In this document: in pieces, positions 22,164 through 22,404 of the stretch
Layout: the number at the start of each line of letters is the position of its first letter
How positions within the stretch are numbered: the stretch's first letter is position 1
Assembly: GCA_002495065.1 (NCBI GenBank)
Contig: DADT01000014.1
Location: 174-22,577, forward strand
Direction: 5' to 3'
DNA length: 22,404 nucleotides
Source: Methanoregula sp. UBA471
GTDB taxonomy: Archaea; Halobacteriota; Methanomicrobia; Methanomicrobiales; Methanospirillaceae
Position numbers and translations under genes: made by a program
The notes under the pieces: model-generated
What the model was told of the DNA's origin: nothing
Seen by the model: the letters and a program-made list of their open reading frames with translations, nothing else
Database searches by the model: none

Positions 22164-22404
22164 CTGGTATTAATTTAGAGCGATTGCGTTCATTAAGATG
22201 TTGGAATTGTTGTGATTCTTTCTGGCATCTCAATTCAGATGCAGGATCTGCCTGGATAATGAAATGGCAGAAAAATATTCAAATTCAGTCTTTTTCTGGT
22301 AGAAAAAAACATCCGGAAAAATCCGTCCTCAGCGTTCATCCTGTTCGATATACTTAAATTGTTTGAATGCTCACATTTCAAAGCACATTTGCGCCGATAG
22401 TGTA
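22164..22404. other. Upstream region of the hemA block, no gene seen
   Basis: This A/T-rich stretch carries the promoter region of the precorrin-2 dehydrogenase-hemA unit. TATA-like runs occur at 22172-22182 and 22347-22360. A 34-codon minus-strand open frame starting near 22340 shows no support. Confidence 0.4.

Noticed and set aside
19375..22404. Shared 10-mer CGATAGTGTA at 19375-19384 and 22395-22404
   Set aside because: The match is short, not embedded in larger similarity, and the second copy is cut by the window edge.

Overview
The window looks like a chromosomal segment of a hydrogenotrophic methanogen, most likely of the order Methanomicrobiales (a Methanoregula-like genome is my guess, not proven). 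The support is: an archaeal proteasome beta subunit next to the beta-CASP termination factor FttA/aCPSF1, an archaeal Sec61-beta, A/T-rich archaeal TATA boxes with short or absent leaders, methanogen-typical small families (DUF1922, DUF2769), a PEF-CTERM surface protein, and the C5 tetrapyrrole pathway that feeds F430, corrinoid and siroheme synthesis.

Layout. 1-1132: fttA (5' part only) and psmB, minus strand, one operon. 1221-3582: minus-strand run of amidohydrolase, UspA and four-CBS protein. 3598-3827: divergent promoter, a 53-codon Sec61-beta gene and its terminator. 4046-5269: secreted Cys-rich PEF-CTERM protein. 5521-5802: DUF1922-like zinc protein. 5803-6670: mostly non-coding, with a palindrome-TATA promoter and a possible 42-codon micro-gene. 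6671-8134: membrane-anchored DUF362 protein, divergent from an HI0933-type flavoprotein (8348-9583). 9584-11758: an accessory patch in which three copies of a roughly 110-nt structured repeat bracket a membrane zinc-ribbon protein. 11759-16052: tightly overlapping minus-strand operon hemB-hemL-hemC-cobA-PsiE family. 16053-19444: GC-rich structured island and a large secreted LVIVD/PKD protein. 19445-22163: DUF2769 protein, GNAT acetyltransferase, hemA and a siroheme-synthase-type precorrin-2 dehydrogenase.

How genes work together. hemA, hemL, hemB and hemC convert glutamyl-tRNA to hydroxymethylbilane. cobA and the Met8/CysG-N-like protein take uroporphyrinogen III to precorrin-2 and sirohydrochlorin. 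The closing enzyme hemD is not in the window. The pathway is in two blocks, separated by surface-protein and hypothetical genes.

The most interesting unexplained signal is the three-copy repeat at 9715-9826, 9940-10047 and 11546-11658. All copies can form the same three hairpins. In the central hairpin, copy 3 differs from copies 1 and 2 at four successive base pairs, and every change keeps pairing. Its reading frame is broken in copy 3, so secondary structure, not protein, appears to be what is conserved.
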